Source: Streptosporangiales bacterium
GTDB lineage: Bacteria > Actinomycetota > Actinomycetes > Streptosporangiales > Streptosporangiaceae
Reading direction: 5' to 3'
DNA: 59,971 nt
NCBI GenBank assembly: GCA_009380095.1
Contig: WHSL01000007.1
Span: forward strand, 1 to 59,971
The position numbers and the translations under genes are program-made. A model generated the notes under the pieces. The model searched no databases. It was not told the DNA's origin and saw nothing but the letters and a program-made list of their open reading frames with translations. Positions within the stretch are counted from its first letter, which is position 1; the number at the start of each line of letters is the position of its first letter. Positions 1-9,087 of this stretch are shown one piece after another.

Positions 1-1
1 A

Positions 2-1123
2 CTAGCCCTGCGCGGGCCGGCCGGTGATCTTGCTGTAGAGGTCGGTCCACTTCTGGCGGTTGGCGGCCATCTCGTCCTCGTTGACCGGGAGGACCTTGTA
101 CTCCTTCGGGAGTGCCCCCGGGACGTCCTGGTTGGTCGGGATCCGGGAGAACGACGCGATCATCTTCTGGCCGCGCTCGCTCAGCAGGTAGTCGACGAAG
201 AGCAGGGCGGTGGCCGGGCGGTCGCTGCCCGCCATCGGAGCGACGCCGTTGGGCCGCTGGACCAGCGGTTGCACGGGCGGCTTCCACGCGACGGGGGCGC
301 CGTCACGCTTGGCGTCGTCGATCGTCTGGGTGTAGGTGCCGATGCCGAGGCCGTACTCCCCCGCGCTGAGCAGCTCGCCGAGCGTGCTACGGCCGTTCAC
401 CGGGACGAGGTCGGCCTTGGCGTTGGTGAAGGCCGCGACGGCCTGCTGCTCGGTCATGCCCTTCTCGGCCATGAAGTAGCGGGTGACCATGGTGGCGAAC
501 CAGTCGTAGCTCTGCACCTCGATGCCGATGGGGTGGGCGGTGTAGTTCAGGACGTCTTCCCACGTCTTCGGGACCTGGCCGGCTTTGACCAGCTTGGTGT
601 TCCAGCTGAGCGTGTAGGCGTTGATGTAGACGCCGGCCCAGTCGGGCGCGACCACGTCCTTGGAGAGGTGCCGGGTGACCGGTGAGTCGAAGCGTTGCAG
701 GAGCTTCGCGTCGCTGAGAATCCTGAGGTCGGTCGAGAGGGTGACGATGGCGTCGGCCCGCGGGTCGCCGGCCCTGGCCTCCTGCATCACCCGCTCCAGC
801 ATCCCCTGGCTGCCGGAGCGGTAGAAGCTCGCCTTGATCTTGCCGCTGCCGGTGGATTCGACGAAGTCCTCCATGATCGGCTTCAGCTGGTCGTTCACGA
901 GGGTGCCGTAGACCTGGAACGTTCCTGACTCCTGCTCCGCCAGCTGGACCAGCCGGTCGCGGCGGGCCCGCTCGTCCAGGCCCTTGATCTTCGACATCAC
1001 CGCGGCGTACGCGGACTCGGAGCCCGCATCAGGACCCTGGGCCCGGGAATCGGTCGGACTGCCGCAGGCCGCCGCGAGGAGCGCCACGGCCAGCAGGGAG
1101 ATCACATGCAGGCGTACGGACAT
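2..1123 (-). CDS. Extracellular solute-binding lipoprotein (family 1, Fe3+/polyamine-type), paralog A
   Basis: A 373-residue periplasm-type binding protein anchored as a lipoprotein: the start at 1123 gives a hydrophobic signal peptide ending in the lipobox LLAAAC followed by GSPT. The mature part opens with a conserved block (KIKGL..RARRDRLVQLAEQE) and a YGTL stretch that begins the first lobe, then the AYTLSWNTKLV and SYDWFATMVTRY segments typical of bacterial family-1 iron/thiamine-type receptors. Five other proteins in this window share this architecture, and none has a permease or ATPase beside it. It is transcribed leftward and divergently from the racemase-like gene at 1246. An upstream in-frame start at 1159 would add 12 polar residues before the signal peptide and is less likely. 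The ligand is unknown; neighbours suggest an organic acid. Confidence 0.85.
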   Translation of the reverse strand: MSVRLHVISLLAVALLAAACGSPTDSRAQGPDAGSESAYAAVMSKIKGLDERARRDRLVQLAEQESGTFQVYGTLVNDQLKPIMEDFVESTGSGKIKASFYRSGSQGMLERVMQEARAGDPRADAIVTLSTDLRILSDAKLLQRFDSPVTRHLSKDVVAPDWAGVYINAYTLSWNTKLVKAGQVPKTWEDVLNYTAHPIGIEVQSYDWFATMVTRYFMAEKGMTEQQAVAAFTNAKADLVPVNGRSTLGELLSAGEYGLGIGTYTQTIDDAKRDGAPVAWKPPVQPLVQRPNGVAPMAGSDRPATALLFVDYLLSERGQKMIASFSRIPTNQDVPGALPKEYKVLPVNEDEMAANRQKWTDLYSKITGRPAQG

Positions 1124-1245
1124 GGTGATAATGCCATCGCCACGCTCGCTCGTCGTCAATTAAACGGTCTCATCATGCGCGACGCCGAATAGGACACGTT
1201 AATCGAACGCTTTTATTGTCGAATCATCCGACAGAAGGAGCGGAA
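1124..1245. promoter_or_regulatory. Divergent promoter region between binding protein and racemase-like gene
   Basis: This is the only space for promoters of two divergent genes. It is distinctly AT-richer than its surroundings around 1158-1216 (AATTAAAC, TTTTATTG). I do not find a clean TGGT-N3-ACCA operator here; ACGGTCTCATC near 1165 is at best a half-site. Confidence 0.4.
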
Positions 1246-1998
1246 GTGGCGTTCAGCAGCTGGCGTGGAACGATGGGGTTGATCAAGCCGACGCACCGGC
1301 CGGGGTCGTTGGAGGAGACCATTCGCCTCCTGCCCGAGGGCATCGGCGTGATCCCGATGACCGTGGGCATCTCCGAGGGCAGCTCCCGGGAGTTCCACGA
1401 GGTGCTCGGCGTCATCGAGGGCTACGTGCGGCAGCTGGCCGAGATCGGCGTGGATCTCATCGCCCCCGCGGGCGCGCCACCGTTCATGGTGCACGGCTAT
1501 GCGGGCGAGCGGCGGATCCTCGACCGGTGGGAGCAGGCGTACGGGTTGCCCGTCGTCACCTCCGGCGTGACCCAGGTCGAGGCCATGAAGGCCCTGGGCG
1601 TTTCCCGGATGGTCGGCATCACGTATTTCCCGGACGAACTCAATAAGGTGTTCGCGAAATACTTCACCGACGCGGGCATCACAGTGCTCGAAATGGCCGG
1701 CATCGACGTCGCCTTCAACCAGGTGCAGAAACTCTCCGCACACGAGGTGTACGCACACGCCAAGGCGGCCTTCCTGCGCCACCCCGACGCCGACATGATC
1801 TACCTGCTCGGCGCGGGCTGGCGCGTCCTGGACATCGTCGCGGTCCTCGAGGAGGACCTGGACGTACCGGCACTGCACAGCGTCGCCGCCCGGGTCTGGC
1901 ACACGCAGCGGCACTTCCGCGTCGGGCAGCGTACGCGGGGCTTCGGCCGGCTCCTCGCAGAGCTGCCGCCGCTACCTCAGCCGGCGGTGGAGGCGTAG
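1246..1998 (+). CDS. Asp/Glu racemase superfamily protein (maleate isomerase/arylmalonate decarboxylase-like) lacking cysteines
   Basis: A 250-residue protein with the two-domain Asp/Glu racemase fold pattern: MGLIKPTH at the N terminus where family members read IGLIVPS, GVDLIAPAGAPPF near residues 69-80, and MIYLLGAGWRVLD near 184-196. In maleate isomerase and racemases the equivalents of Ala77 and Ala190 are the catalytic cysteines; here both are alanine and the protein contains no cysteine at all. The GTG start at 1246 is chosen because AGAAGGAG lies 5-8 bases upstream; a TTG at 1216 has no such site. The 3' end overlaps the convergent SDR gene by 22 bases. It may be an isomerase, decarboxylase or lyase with altered chemistry; the function is not established. 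Confidence 0.75.
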   Translation: MAFSSWRGTMGLIKPTHRPGSLEETIRLLPEGIGVIPMTVGISEGSSREFHEVLGVIEGYVRQLAEIGVDLIAPAGAPPFMVHGYAGERRILDRWEQAYGLPVVTSGVTQVEAMKALGVSRMVGITYFPDELNKVFAKYFTDAGITVLEMAGIDVAFNQVQKLSAHEVYAHAKAAFLRHPDADMIYLLGAGWRVLDIVAVLEEDLDVPALHSVAARVWHTQRHFRVGQRTRGFGRLLAELPPLPQPAVEA

Positions 1999-2732
1999 AG
2001 GGAACCGCCGTCGACCATCAGGTCGGCGGCGGTGATGAAGGCGGCCTCCTCAGAGCAGAGGAAGGCGACGGCATCGGCGATGTCGCCGGGCACGGCGCCG
2101 CGGCCGAGCAGGTTCTCCCGCTTGCGGTCGGCGGGCTCGACATCCTCCCCCACCGGCGAGCCGACCTTGTTGGGGGTGACCGTGTTGACGCGGATGCCGT
2201 ACTCGCCGAGCTGCACCGCCAGCGACCGGGTCAGCGGGATGATCGCGCCCTTGGCGGCCGCGTACGCCGTCGCGTTCCGGCGGCCGCGGTGCCCGGAGGT
2301 CGAGCCGATGTTGACGATCACGCCACCGCGTCCCTGCTCGACCATCAGCCGGCCGGCGTATTTCGCGCACAGGAACACGGAGTCGAGCGAGACCGCGAGC
2401 ACCCTGCTCCACACCTTCTCGTCGAGATCGAGGACGGTCGTCCCGCGGTCGGTGATCGCCACGCCGTTCACCAGGATGTCCACGCCACCGAAGGTCGCGG
2501 CCACCTCATCCACCATCTGCCGCACGTCATCCGCCGACGAGACGTCGCACCGTACGAAGTGCCCGGCCCCCGGGCGGAACTCGTTCAGCTCGCCGGCCAC
2601 CGCCTTGCCGCGGCCGGTGTCCATGTCGGCCACCGCGACCCGGGCTCCCTCGCGGGCCAGGCGGCTGGAGATCGCCGCACCGACGTTGCGCCCGCCGCCG
2701 GTGACGATCGCGACCTTGTCCTCGAACCTCAT
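1977..2732 (-). CDS. SDR-family NAD(P)-dependent oxidoreductase
   Basis: A 251-residue classical short-chain dehydrogenase. The nucleotide-binding TGGGRNVG motif lies at residues 11-18, the structural NNAG motif is changed to NGVA, and the active-site YAAAK follows an upstream IGSTSG serine stretch. The C terminus (MVDGGSLYAS) is the usual SDR ending. It is the last gene of the long leftward operon and its ATG overlaps the HyuB stop codon by four bases, so it is likely translated with the hydantoinase-type subunits. It probably oxidises or reduces a hydroxy/keto intermediate of that pathway; substrate unknown. Confidence 0.88.
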   Translation of the reverse strand: MRFEDKVAIVTGGGRNVGAAISSRLAREGARVAVADMDTGRGKAVAGELNEFRPGAGHFVRCDVSSADDVRQMVDEVAATFGGVDILVNGVAITDRGTTVLDLDEKVWSRVLAVSLDSVFLCAKYAGRLMVEQGRGGVIVNIGSTSGHRGRRNATAYAAAKGAIIPLTRSLAVQLGEYGIRVNTVTPNKVGSPVGEDVEPADRKRENLLGRGAVPGDIADAVAFLCSEEAAFITAADLMVDGGSLYASTAG

Positions 2733-4486
2733 GCGGGCTCCTCCTTTCGCCGCAGCGCGGCGGTGGCATCGGCGTCGAGCTCCCAGGTGTGGCCGGTGTG
2801 GACCACCACCACGCCGTACGCCGAGCTTGCGGCCTCCGGCGTGACGTAGCCGTTGCGCACGTCGTCAAGGACGCGCTCGGCCTCACGCGTCCGCGGGTCG
2901 CCGTAGCCCCCGGCGCCGGTCATCTCCCGCCGCAGCACATCGCCGGCGTGCAGCCGGATGTTGCCGTCCCGCGCCGACACCCGATGCTCTCCTGCACGCC
3001 CCGGGTTCACGACGGTCGCGCCGCCGCCACCCGGCCGGCCGCCCTCACGCCCGGCCGGGGGCGTCAGCAGGTCACCGCCGCGGCTGGAGTACTGGCCTTC
3101 ACCGAGCATCCGGTACTCCCGTACGTAGGCCAGCCCGCCGCGGAACCGGCCCGCTCCCCCGGAGTCCGGCACCAACTCGAACCGTGCCAGCTCCACCGGG
3201 AACTCCGACTCCAGGATCTCCACCGGAGTGATCGTGCCGTTGGCCACGTGCGCCTTGGACGCGGACACCCCGTCGGCGTCCGCGCGGGCGCCGACCGCAC
3301 CTGCCGGAAGCTCGTACTGCACCCGCGGATAGGCCTCCCCCGGCAGCACGTGCGACAAGGTGCCGGACACGCCGCGGCTGGACTCGCCGATCCTGGCCCG
3401 CGGCAGCACCGGGCCGAGCGCGTCGAAGATCGCCTCGGCGACCACGTTGGCGATCGGCATGTACGTGTTGACCGGGGCGGGCATGGCCGGCGACAGCACC
3501 GAGCCGTCGCGGGTGATCGCCTCGACCGCCAGGGTCAGCCCCTGGTTGGACGGCAGATCGGGATCGACCAGGCACTTCAGCGCGTAGCTGCAGACCGCAC
3601 GGACCAGCGGAGGCCTGATGTTGTACGGCCCGCTCACCTGGTCGTCGGAGCCGGAGAAGTCGAACGTGGCCGCCTCGCCGGCGATGGTGACGGTCACCCG
3701 GACGGTGACCGGCCTGCCCCCCTCCTGGCCCTCGCTGTGCAGCGCCGCGGAGCCCGCGTACGAGCCGTCGGGCCAGTCCGCGATCGCCGCGCGCAGCCGG
3801 CGTTCGGTCAGCAGGTACAGCCGCTCGGCGGCGCACGCCACCGTCGCCGTACCGCGCTTCGCGCACAGGTCACGGACCCGCTCCGCGCCGAGCGCGGTCG
3901 CGCCCACCTGACCCCGCAGGTCACCGATGACCAGGTCCGGTGTCCGGCTGTTGGCCCGCAGGATGATCTCGACCTCGCGCGCCGGCTCGCCTCGGTGATG
4001 GAAGCGGACCGGCGGCACCATCAAGCCCTCGTGGAAGATCTCCCGGGCCTGGCCCGAGCTCGAGCCGGGAACCAGGCCCCCGATGTCGCTCTTGTGGGCG
4101 ATGCTCGCGGAGAACCCGAACAGCTCCCCGCCGATCACGATCGGCGATAGGATCGCCATGTCCGGCGCGTGCGGGCTGCCACCCCAGTACGGGTGGTTGA
4201 CCAGGTACGCGTCGCCGTCCGACAGCTCATCGGCCGAGTAGAACGAGAGCAGTCCCTCGACGCACGCGGGGAACGCGCCGAGGTGCAGCGGCAACACCGT
4301 GAACTGCGCGAGCACCCGCCCGGCCGGGTCGAGGATGGCACAGCTGGCGTCCCGCGACTCGCGGATGATGGTCGAGTATCCCGTGCAGAACAGGGAGTTC
4401 TGCATCTCCTGGACGATGCCGGCGAGGCTCTGGCTGACCACCTCGACGGTGATCGCGTCGACGGCGGGCCCGGCGCTCTCGGTCAT
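2729..4486 (-). CDS. hyuB: Hydantoinase B/oxoprolinase-family protein
   Basis: A 585-residue HyuB-type subunit (Pfam hydantoinase_B). The N-terminal run around VVSQSLAGIVQEMQ, the RESRDAS and GDAYLVNHPYWGG segments and the C-terminal GGYGDP are hallmarks of this family, which includes 5-oxoprolinase, N-methylhydantoinase and the alpha-type subunit of acetone/acetophenone carboxylases. Its start codon overlaps the HyuA stop (ATGA), so the two are expected to form one ATP-dependent complex. Such complexes activate a carbonyl or lactam by phosphorylation before hydrolysis or carboxylation. The presence of a separate biotin carboxylase set in the same operon makes a carboxylation-linked route possible, but the substrate is unknown. 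Confidence 0.9.
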   Translation of the reverse strand: MTESAGPAVDAITVEVVSQSLAGIVQEMQNSLFCTGYSTIIRESRDASCAILDPAGRVLAQFTVLPLHLGAFPACVEGLLSFYSADELSDGDAYLVNHPYWGGSPHAPDMAILSPIVIGGELFGFSASIAHKSDIGGLVPGSSSGQAREIFHEGLMVPPVRFHHRGEPAREVEIILRANSRTPDLVIGDLRGQVGATALGAERVRDLCAKRGTATVACAAERLYLLTERRLRAAIADWPDGSYAGSAALHSEGQEGGRPVTVRVTVTIAGEAATFDFSGSDDQVSGPYNIRPPLVRAVCSYALKCLVDPDLPSNQGLTLAVEAITRDGSVLSPAMPAPVNTYMPIANVVAEAIFDALGPVLPRARIGESSRGVSGTLSHVLPGEAYPRVQYELPAGAVGARADADGVSASKAHVANGTITPVEILESEFPVELARFELVPDSGGAGRFRGGLAYVREYRMLGEGQYSSRGGDLLTPPAGREGGRPGGGGATVVNPGRAGEHRVSARDGNIRLHAGDVLRREMTGAGGYGDPRTREAERVLDDVRNGYVTPEAASSAYGVVVVHTGHTWELDADATAALRRKEEPA

Positions 4487-6552
4487 TCGGCGAACTCCAC
4501 GATGAGGTTTCCGATCGGGTCGACGGTGACCAACTGGCCTGGGCAGATCACGGTGGTGGCGTCGTACTGGTCGACCAGGGCGGGCCCGGAGAAGCGGTGC
4601 CCGGCGCGCAGTTCGGCCCGGTCATAGACCGGCACGTCGACCAGGCCGCCGGCACCGGCGAAGTACGCCGGCCGGGAGCCGGCCTGGGCCTCGGAGACCG
4701 GGCCGTCCGCCTCGGCCAGCCGGGCCGGCTCGACCTTGGGCACGAGGCCGATCGCCTCCAGCCGGTAGTTCACGACCTCGACCGGCTGCCCGGGGGCGGC
4801 GTGCCCGTGGCAGCTGCGGTGGATGTCGTCGAAGCGCGCGCGATACCGGGCCAGGTCGCCGCCGGCCAGCGGCATCGAGTCCAGCGGCACCGGGTTCTCG
4901 TAGCCCTGACCGGCATAGCGCATGTCGAGGAAGTACCGGAACCGCATCTGCTCCGGCGCGAACCCCTCCTGGCCGAGCTGCTCGGCGGCCGGCCCCTGGA
5001 GCTCGGAGAACAGGCCGGTGACGTCGTCGGCGGAGAGCTGTTCGATGTCGGTCAGCCGGCTCCGTACGTGGTCGTGCTTGACGTCCGACATCAACAGCCC
5101 GAGCGCGGAGGTGGCCCCCGGCGCGGGCGGGATCAGCAGCCGCGGTACGCCGAGGTCGATCGCGATCCTGGCGGCGTGCAGCGGCCCCGCGCCGCCGAAC
5201 GGCACCAGCGTGAACTCGCGCAGGTCGAAGCCGCGCTCGGTGGAGATGGCCTTGATCGCCTCGCCCATCTTCACGTTGACGATCTCGACGATCCCGTCGG
5301 CGGCCCGCAGCAGGTCCAGGCCGAGAGGCTCGGCCACCCGGGTACGGATCGCGGCCTCGGCCGCCTCGCGGTCGAGGCTCATCGCCCCGCCGAGGATCTC
5401 GGCAGGGTTGAGATAGCCGAGGACCACGTTGGCGTCGGTCACCGTGGCCTGATCGCCGCCGCGCCGGTAGCAGGCCGGTCCGGGGACGGCGCCCGCGCTC
5501 TGCGGCCCGACGCGGAGTGCGCCATGGGGGTCGACGGCGGCCACCGTCCCGCCGCCCGCGCTGACCGTGTTGATGTCCAGCATCGGCAGCGCGATCTCGC
5601 GTCCGCCGATCTTGTTGCGGTCGGTGACCAGCGGCTCGCCGTTCTGGATCAGGGCGACGTCGCAGCTGGTGCCGCCCATGTCGAAGGTGACGATGTCGTC
5701 GATCCCGGCCGCCGCGGCCAGCGCGCTGCCCGCGGTCACTCCTCCGGCCGGGCCGGAGAGGATCGTTGCCGCCGCCCGGGCCGAGGTGCTCTTGAACGGT
5801 GCCGAGCCACCGTTGGACTGCATGGTGAACCGGCTCGCCGGGGCCACCTTCAGCTCGTCCAGCCGATCGCCGAGCTGCTCCACGTACCGGCCGAGCACGG
5901 CCGATACGTAGGCGTTCACCACCACCGTGCTGAGCCGGTAGTACTCGCGGATCTGCGGCAGCAGGTCACTGGAGGTGGAGATCCACCACTCCGGATGGGC
6001 CGCACGGAAGGCACGGGCGACCCGTTGCTCGTGGTCGGGGCACATGAACGAGAACAGGAAACAGATCGCCACCGACTCGACCCGCTCGGCCTCCAGCACC
6101 GCGATGGCCTCGCGCACCGACCGCTCGTCGAGCTCGGCCCGGACCTGGCCCTGGGCCCCGATCCGCTCGCCGATCTCCACCGTCCGCGCGGCCGGCGCGA
6201 GCGGCCGGGGCTTGCTGTAACCGAGGTCGAACACCGCGGGACCGTACGGCCGGCTCTGCTCGGCGGTCTCGTAGATCCCGCGGAAGCCCGCCGTCACCGC
6301 GAGCCCCACGCGGGCCCCACGCTCCTCCAGCAGCGCGTTGGTCGCCACCGTCGTACCGTGTGAGAAGAAGCCGATCTGCTCCGGCCGGACGCCCTGCTCA
6401 CGCAGCAGCTCCAGCCCGTTCAGCACCGCCCGCCCGGGGTCGTCCGGCGTGGACGGCACTTTGAGGATCCGGTAGGCCCCGGTCTCCTCATCACAGACGA
6501 CGAAATCCGAAAACGTACCACCGGTGTCGACGGTCACCCGATAGCGCGACAA
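4483..6552 (-). CDS. hyuA: Hydantoinase A/oxoprolinase-family ATP-dependent subunit
   Basis: A 689-residue HyuA subunit with the ASKHA-type phosphate loop VDTGGTFSDFV at residues 8-18, the HGTTVATNALLE element near residue 65, and MGGTSCDVAL with the GFGG-like PFGGAGPLHA further on. The TTG start at 6552 is preceded by GAGGAGG at five bases. HyuA binds and hydrolyses ATP; with HyuB it cleaves cyclic amides or, in acetone/acetophenone carboxylase relatives, drives substrate phosphorylation. It is separated from the upstream binding-protein gene by 46 bases containing a strong hairpin, which may lower its expression relative to the binding protein. Confidence 0.9.
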   Translation of the reverse strand: MSRYRVTVDTGGTFSDFVVCDEETGAYRILKVPSTPDDPGRAVLNGLELLREQGVRPEQIGFFSHGTTVATNALLEERGARVGLAVTAGFRGIYETAEQSRPYGPAVFDLGYSKPRPLAPAARTVEIGERIGAQGQVRAELDERSVREAIAVLEAERVESVAICFLFSFMCPDHEQRVARAFRAAHPEWWISTSSDLLPQIREYYRLSTVVVNAYVSAVLGRYVEQLGDRLDELKVAPASRFTMQSNGGSAPFKSTSARAAATILSGPAGGVTAGSALAAAAGIDDIVTFDMGGTSCDVALIQNGEPLVTDRNKIGGREIALPMLDINTVSAGGGTVAAVDPHGALRVGPQSAGAVPGPACYRRGGDQATVTDANVVLGYLNPAEILGGAMSLDREAAEAAIRTRVAEPLGLDLLRAADGIVEIVNVKMGEAIKAISTERGFDLREFTLVPFGGAGPLHAARIAIDLGVPRLLIPPAPGATSALGLLMSDVKHDHVRSRLTDIEQLSADDVTGLFSELQGPAAEQLGQEGFAPEQMRFRYFLDMRYAGQGYENPVPLDSMPLAGGDLARYRARFDDIHRSCHGHAAPGQPVEVVNYRLEAIGLVPKVEPARLAEADGPVSEAQAGSRPAYFAGAGGLVDVPVYDRAELRAGHRFSGPALVDQYDATTVICPGQLVTVDPIGNLIVEFAE

Positions 6553-6583
6553 GCATCCTCCTCGTGGCCGTGGCCGCCGAGTC

Positions 6584-6620
6584 CGGCACCACGGGCAGCT
6601 ACTGCCCGCCCGTGGTGCCG
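6584..6620 (-). terminator. Intercistronic hairpin (attenuator/processing stem) between binding protein and hyuA
   Basis: A perfect 13-base inverted repeat (CGGCACCACGGGC at 6584-6596 and its complement at 6608-6620) with an 11-base loop. It spans the stop codon of the binding-protein gene and lacks a T-run, so it is more likely an mRNA-stabilising or attenuating stem than a full terminator. Such stems commonly make binding-protein mRNA more abundant than that of downstream genes. Confidence 0.6.
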
Positions 6621-7705
6621 AGCCGGGTCACCTGCTCGAACGCGTCCTGCCAGCGCTTGGACTGGGCGACATACCGCTTGAGGTCGATCACCCGGGCCTT
6701 GTCCATGTCGAGCGTGGAGAGGTCCTTGCGGGCCGGGTCGATGTGGGCGTCGACGAAGATCTGCTGGGCACCGTCCTTGGCCAGCAGCCAGTCCATCAGC
6801 AGCAGCGCGCCCGCGGGGTTGGGCGCGTGCTTGACCACGCCGCCGCCCTGGGTACGGACGATCGCCGGGCTCACCGTGGGCTCCCATTCCAGCGGCTGGC
6901 CGTCGTCCATCGCCTCCTCGGTCATGTACGTCGGTAGCGCCGCCGTGGCCCCGTACTCACCGGCCCCCAGCAGTTCGCGCATGGTCGAATGGCCGCTGAC
7001 CATGACCGTGCCCTTGGCGATGTCCTGCCACAGCCTGTCCACCTCGGCCTGCGACTTGCCCTGCTGCTTCCAGTACTCCGACAGGGCCATGAACCAGTCG
7101 GCGTTGTTGGGCTCCATCACCATCCGGCCGTTCCACTTCGGGTCGGCCAGCTCCTCCCACGACTTGGGTGGAGTGGTCACCTGCTTGGTGTTCCAGGCGG
7201 GCTCATACACCTGGAACCGGGTGCCGGTCCAGGCGGTGCCCGGTTTGGCGGCGTCGTGCAGGGCCTGACGTTCCGGTGAGTCGTAGGCCGACAGCACGTT
7301 CTGGTTGCCGAACTCCACCAGCTCCGTGCCGCCGGTCTCCACCACGTCGGCGCCGGGCTTGCGGGCCATGGACTCCTGCAGCAGCCGCCGGCTGATCGCC
7401 TCGCTGGACGCCCGGTAGACCGTCAGCTTCAGCCCGAAGCGCTGCTCGAACCGCTTCTCGACCTTCCCGGCCACCTTGTTGGTCAGCGCGGTGTAGATGC
7501 TGACGGTGCCGCCCGCCTCCTTGGCGAGTCGCACCAGCTTGTCGCTGCGCTCCTTGCCCTGCAGCCCCTTGACCTGGCCGAGCACGGCGTTGAAGTCCTC
7601 ATCGGCCTCGGCGCCACCGGCGGGGCCGGAGGTCGGTGTGCCACCACAGGCCGCCAGCGTGCCGGTGAGCAGGCACGCACAGAGAAGGGACGGGAGCTTG
7701 GTCAT
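6599..7705 (-). CDS. Extracellular solute-binding lipoprotein, paralog B
   Basis: A 368-residue binding protein with signal peptide and lipobox TLAAC followed by GGTPT, then the family block VLGQVKGL.G..R..KLVRLAKE and SIYTALTN. The segment YEPAWNTKQVTTPP and NADWFMALSEYW match the corresponding parts of the other paralogs. Its ATG overlaps the biotin carboxylase stop codon by four bases, so an extracytoplasmic receptor is embedded inside a metabolic-enzyme operon rather than next to a transporter. Ligand unknown; the operon context suggests the receptor captures the substrate or a precursor of the HyuAB/biotin carboxylase pathway. Confidence 0.85.
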   Translation of the reverse strand: MTKLPSLLCACLLTGTLAACGGTPTSGPAGGAEADEDFNAVLGQVKGLQGKERSDKLVRLAKEAGGTVSIYTALTNKVAGKVEKRFEQRFGLKLTVYRASSEAISRRLLQESMARKPGADVVETGGTELVEFGNQNVLSAYDSPERQALHDAAKPGTAWTGTRFQVYEPAWNTKQVTTPPKSWEELADPKWNGRMVMEPNNADWFMALSEYWKQQGKSQAEVDRLWQDIAKGTVMVSGHSTMRELLGAGEYGATAALPTYMTEEAMDDGQPLEWEPTVSPAIVRTQGGGVVKHAPNPAGALLLMDWLLAKDGAQQIFVDAHIDPARKDLSTLDMDKARVIDLKRYVAQSKRWQDAFEQVTRLGTTGGQ

Positions 7706-9087
7706 CGGTTCTCCTCGGCAGGGATCGGCATTCGGATCTCACCCTTCGCCATCGCGTCGTCCACCCAGCGCGTGGTGATCCGGTCCGCGGCGAAGTCCGG
7801 GTGAGCGAGGACCGCCCGCAGGAACGCGAGGTTGGTGTCGATGCCGTCGATCTCGAAGTCCGCCAGCGCGGCCAGCGTCCTGGCCGTCGCGTCGGCGCGG
7901 TCCCGGCCGTGCACGATCAGCTTGGCCAGCATCGAGTCGTAGTACGGCGGCACCCGGTAGCCCGGCTCACAGTGGGTGTCGAGCCGGATGCCCGGGCCGT
8001 ACGGCGGACGCCAGCCGGTGATCGTCCCCGGGGACGGGCGGAAGCCGTCGGCCGGCCGTTCGGCGGTGATCCGGCACTCGATCGCATGCCCGGCGAAGCC
8101 CACGTCGCGCTGGCCGAGGGCGAGCGGCTCGCCACCGGCCAGCCGCAGCTGCAGCTGCACCAGGTCGATTCCGGTGATCTGCTCGGTGACCGGATGCTCG
8201 ACCTGGATCCGGGTGTTCATCTCCAGGAAGTAGAACTCGCCGCGATCCTGGTCCACGATGAACTCGACGGTGCCGGCCTGCCGGTAGCCGATGTTGGTGG
8301 CGAGCCGTACCGCGGCGTCCCGCGCGCGCGTACGGATGTCCTCCGGTACGCCCGTCGCCGGGGCTTCCTCGACGATCTTCTGGTAGCGACGCTGCAGCGA
8401 GCAGTCGCGCTCGCCGAGGTGGAGGACCTCGCCCTTGCCGTCACCGAAGACCTGGACCTCCAGGTGCCGTCCCTGGGCGACGTACCGCTCGACGTACAGC
8501 GTCCCGTCGCCGAACGCCACCTCCGCCTCGGCGGCCGCACCGGTGAACGCGGCCGGCAGCTCATCGGGCTCGTGCACCACGCGGATGCCGCGGCCGCCAC
8601 CACCGGCCGCGGCCTTGATCAGCACCGGATAACCCAGCCGTTCGGCAACCGCCACCGCGTCGGCGGGCCCGCCCGGCGCGGTGCCGCCGGGCACCACGGG
8701 GACGCCGTGGCGCTCGGCGAGCCGCCGAGCGGAAAGCTTGTCGCCCATCTCCCGCACGGTCTCGCTGCGCGGGCCGACGAAGGTCAGCCCGGCGTCCTCG
8801 CAGGCCGCGGCGAACGCGGCGTTCTCGGAGAGGAACCCGTATCCGGGGTGGACCGAGTCACAGCCGGTGCCGATCGCGGTGGCCAGCAAGGCTTGCCGGT
8901 TGAGGTAGCTCTGCGCCGACCGGGGCGGCCCGACGCAGACCGCGCGGTCGGCGAGCCGGGCCGGCAGGCTGCCCTTGTCGGCCTCGGAGACCGCGGCCAC
9001 GGCCTCGATGCCGAGCGCCCGGCAGGCCCGGATCACCCGGACCGCGATCTCACCGCGGTTCGCGACCAGGAGGCGGCGCAGGCTCAC
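7702..9087 (-). CDS. accC: Biotin carboxylase (acetyl-CoA carboxylase AccC type)
   Basis: A 461-residue biotin carboxylase that carboxylates biotin on the carrier protein using ATP and bicarbonate. It begins RRLLVANRGEIAVRV, has the ATP-grasp glycine-rich loop KAAAGGGGRGI near residue 160 and the catalytic MNTRIQVEHPVTE further on. The open frame continues far upstream, but a GTG at 9087 overlaps the BCCP stop codon (GTGA) and places the conserved N terminus correctly, so that start is chosen. It is adjacent to separate BCCP and carboxyltransferase genes, giving a complete biotin-dependent enzyme of unknown acceptor. Confidence 0.93.
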   Translation of the reverse strand: MSLRRLLVANRGEIAVRVIRACRALGIEAVAAVSEADKGSLPARLADRAVCVGPPRSAQSYLNRQALLATAIGTGCDSVHPGYGFLSENAAFAAACEDAGLTFVGPRSETVREMGDKLSARRLAERHGVPVVPGGTAPGGPADAVAVAERLGYPVLIKAAAGGGGRGIRVVHEPDELPAAFTGAAAEAEVAFGDGTLYVERYVAQGRHLEVQVFGDGKGEVLHLGERDCSLQRRYQKIVEEAPATGVPEDIRTRARDAAVRLATNIGYRQAGTVEFIVDQDRGEFYFLEMNTRIQVEHPVTEQITGIDLVQLQLRLAGGEPLALGQRDVGFAGHAIECRITAERPADGFRPSPGTITGWRPPYGPGIRLDTHCEPGYRVPPYYDSMLAKLIVHGRDRADATARTLAALADFEIDGIDTNLAFLRAVLAHPDFAADRITTRWVDDAMAKGEIRMPIPAEENR

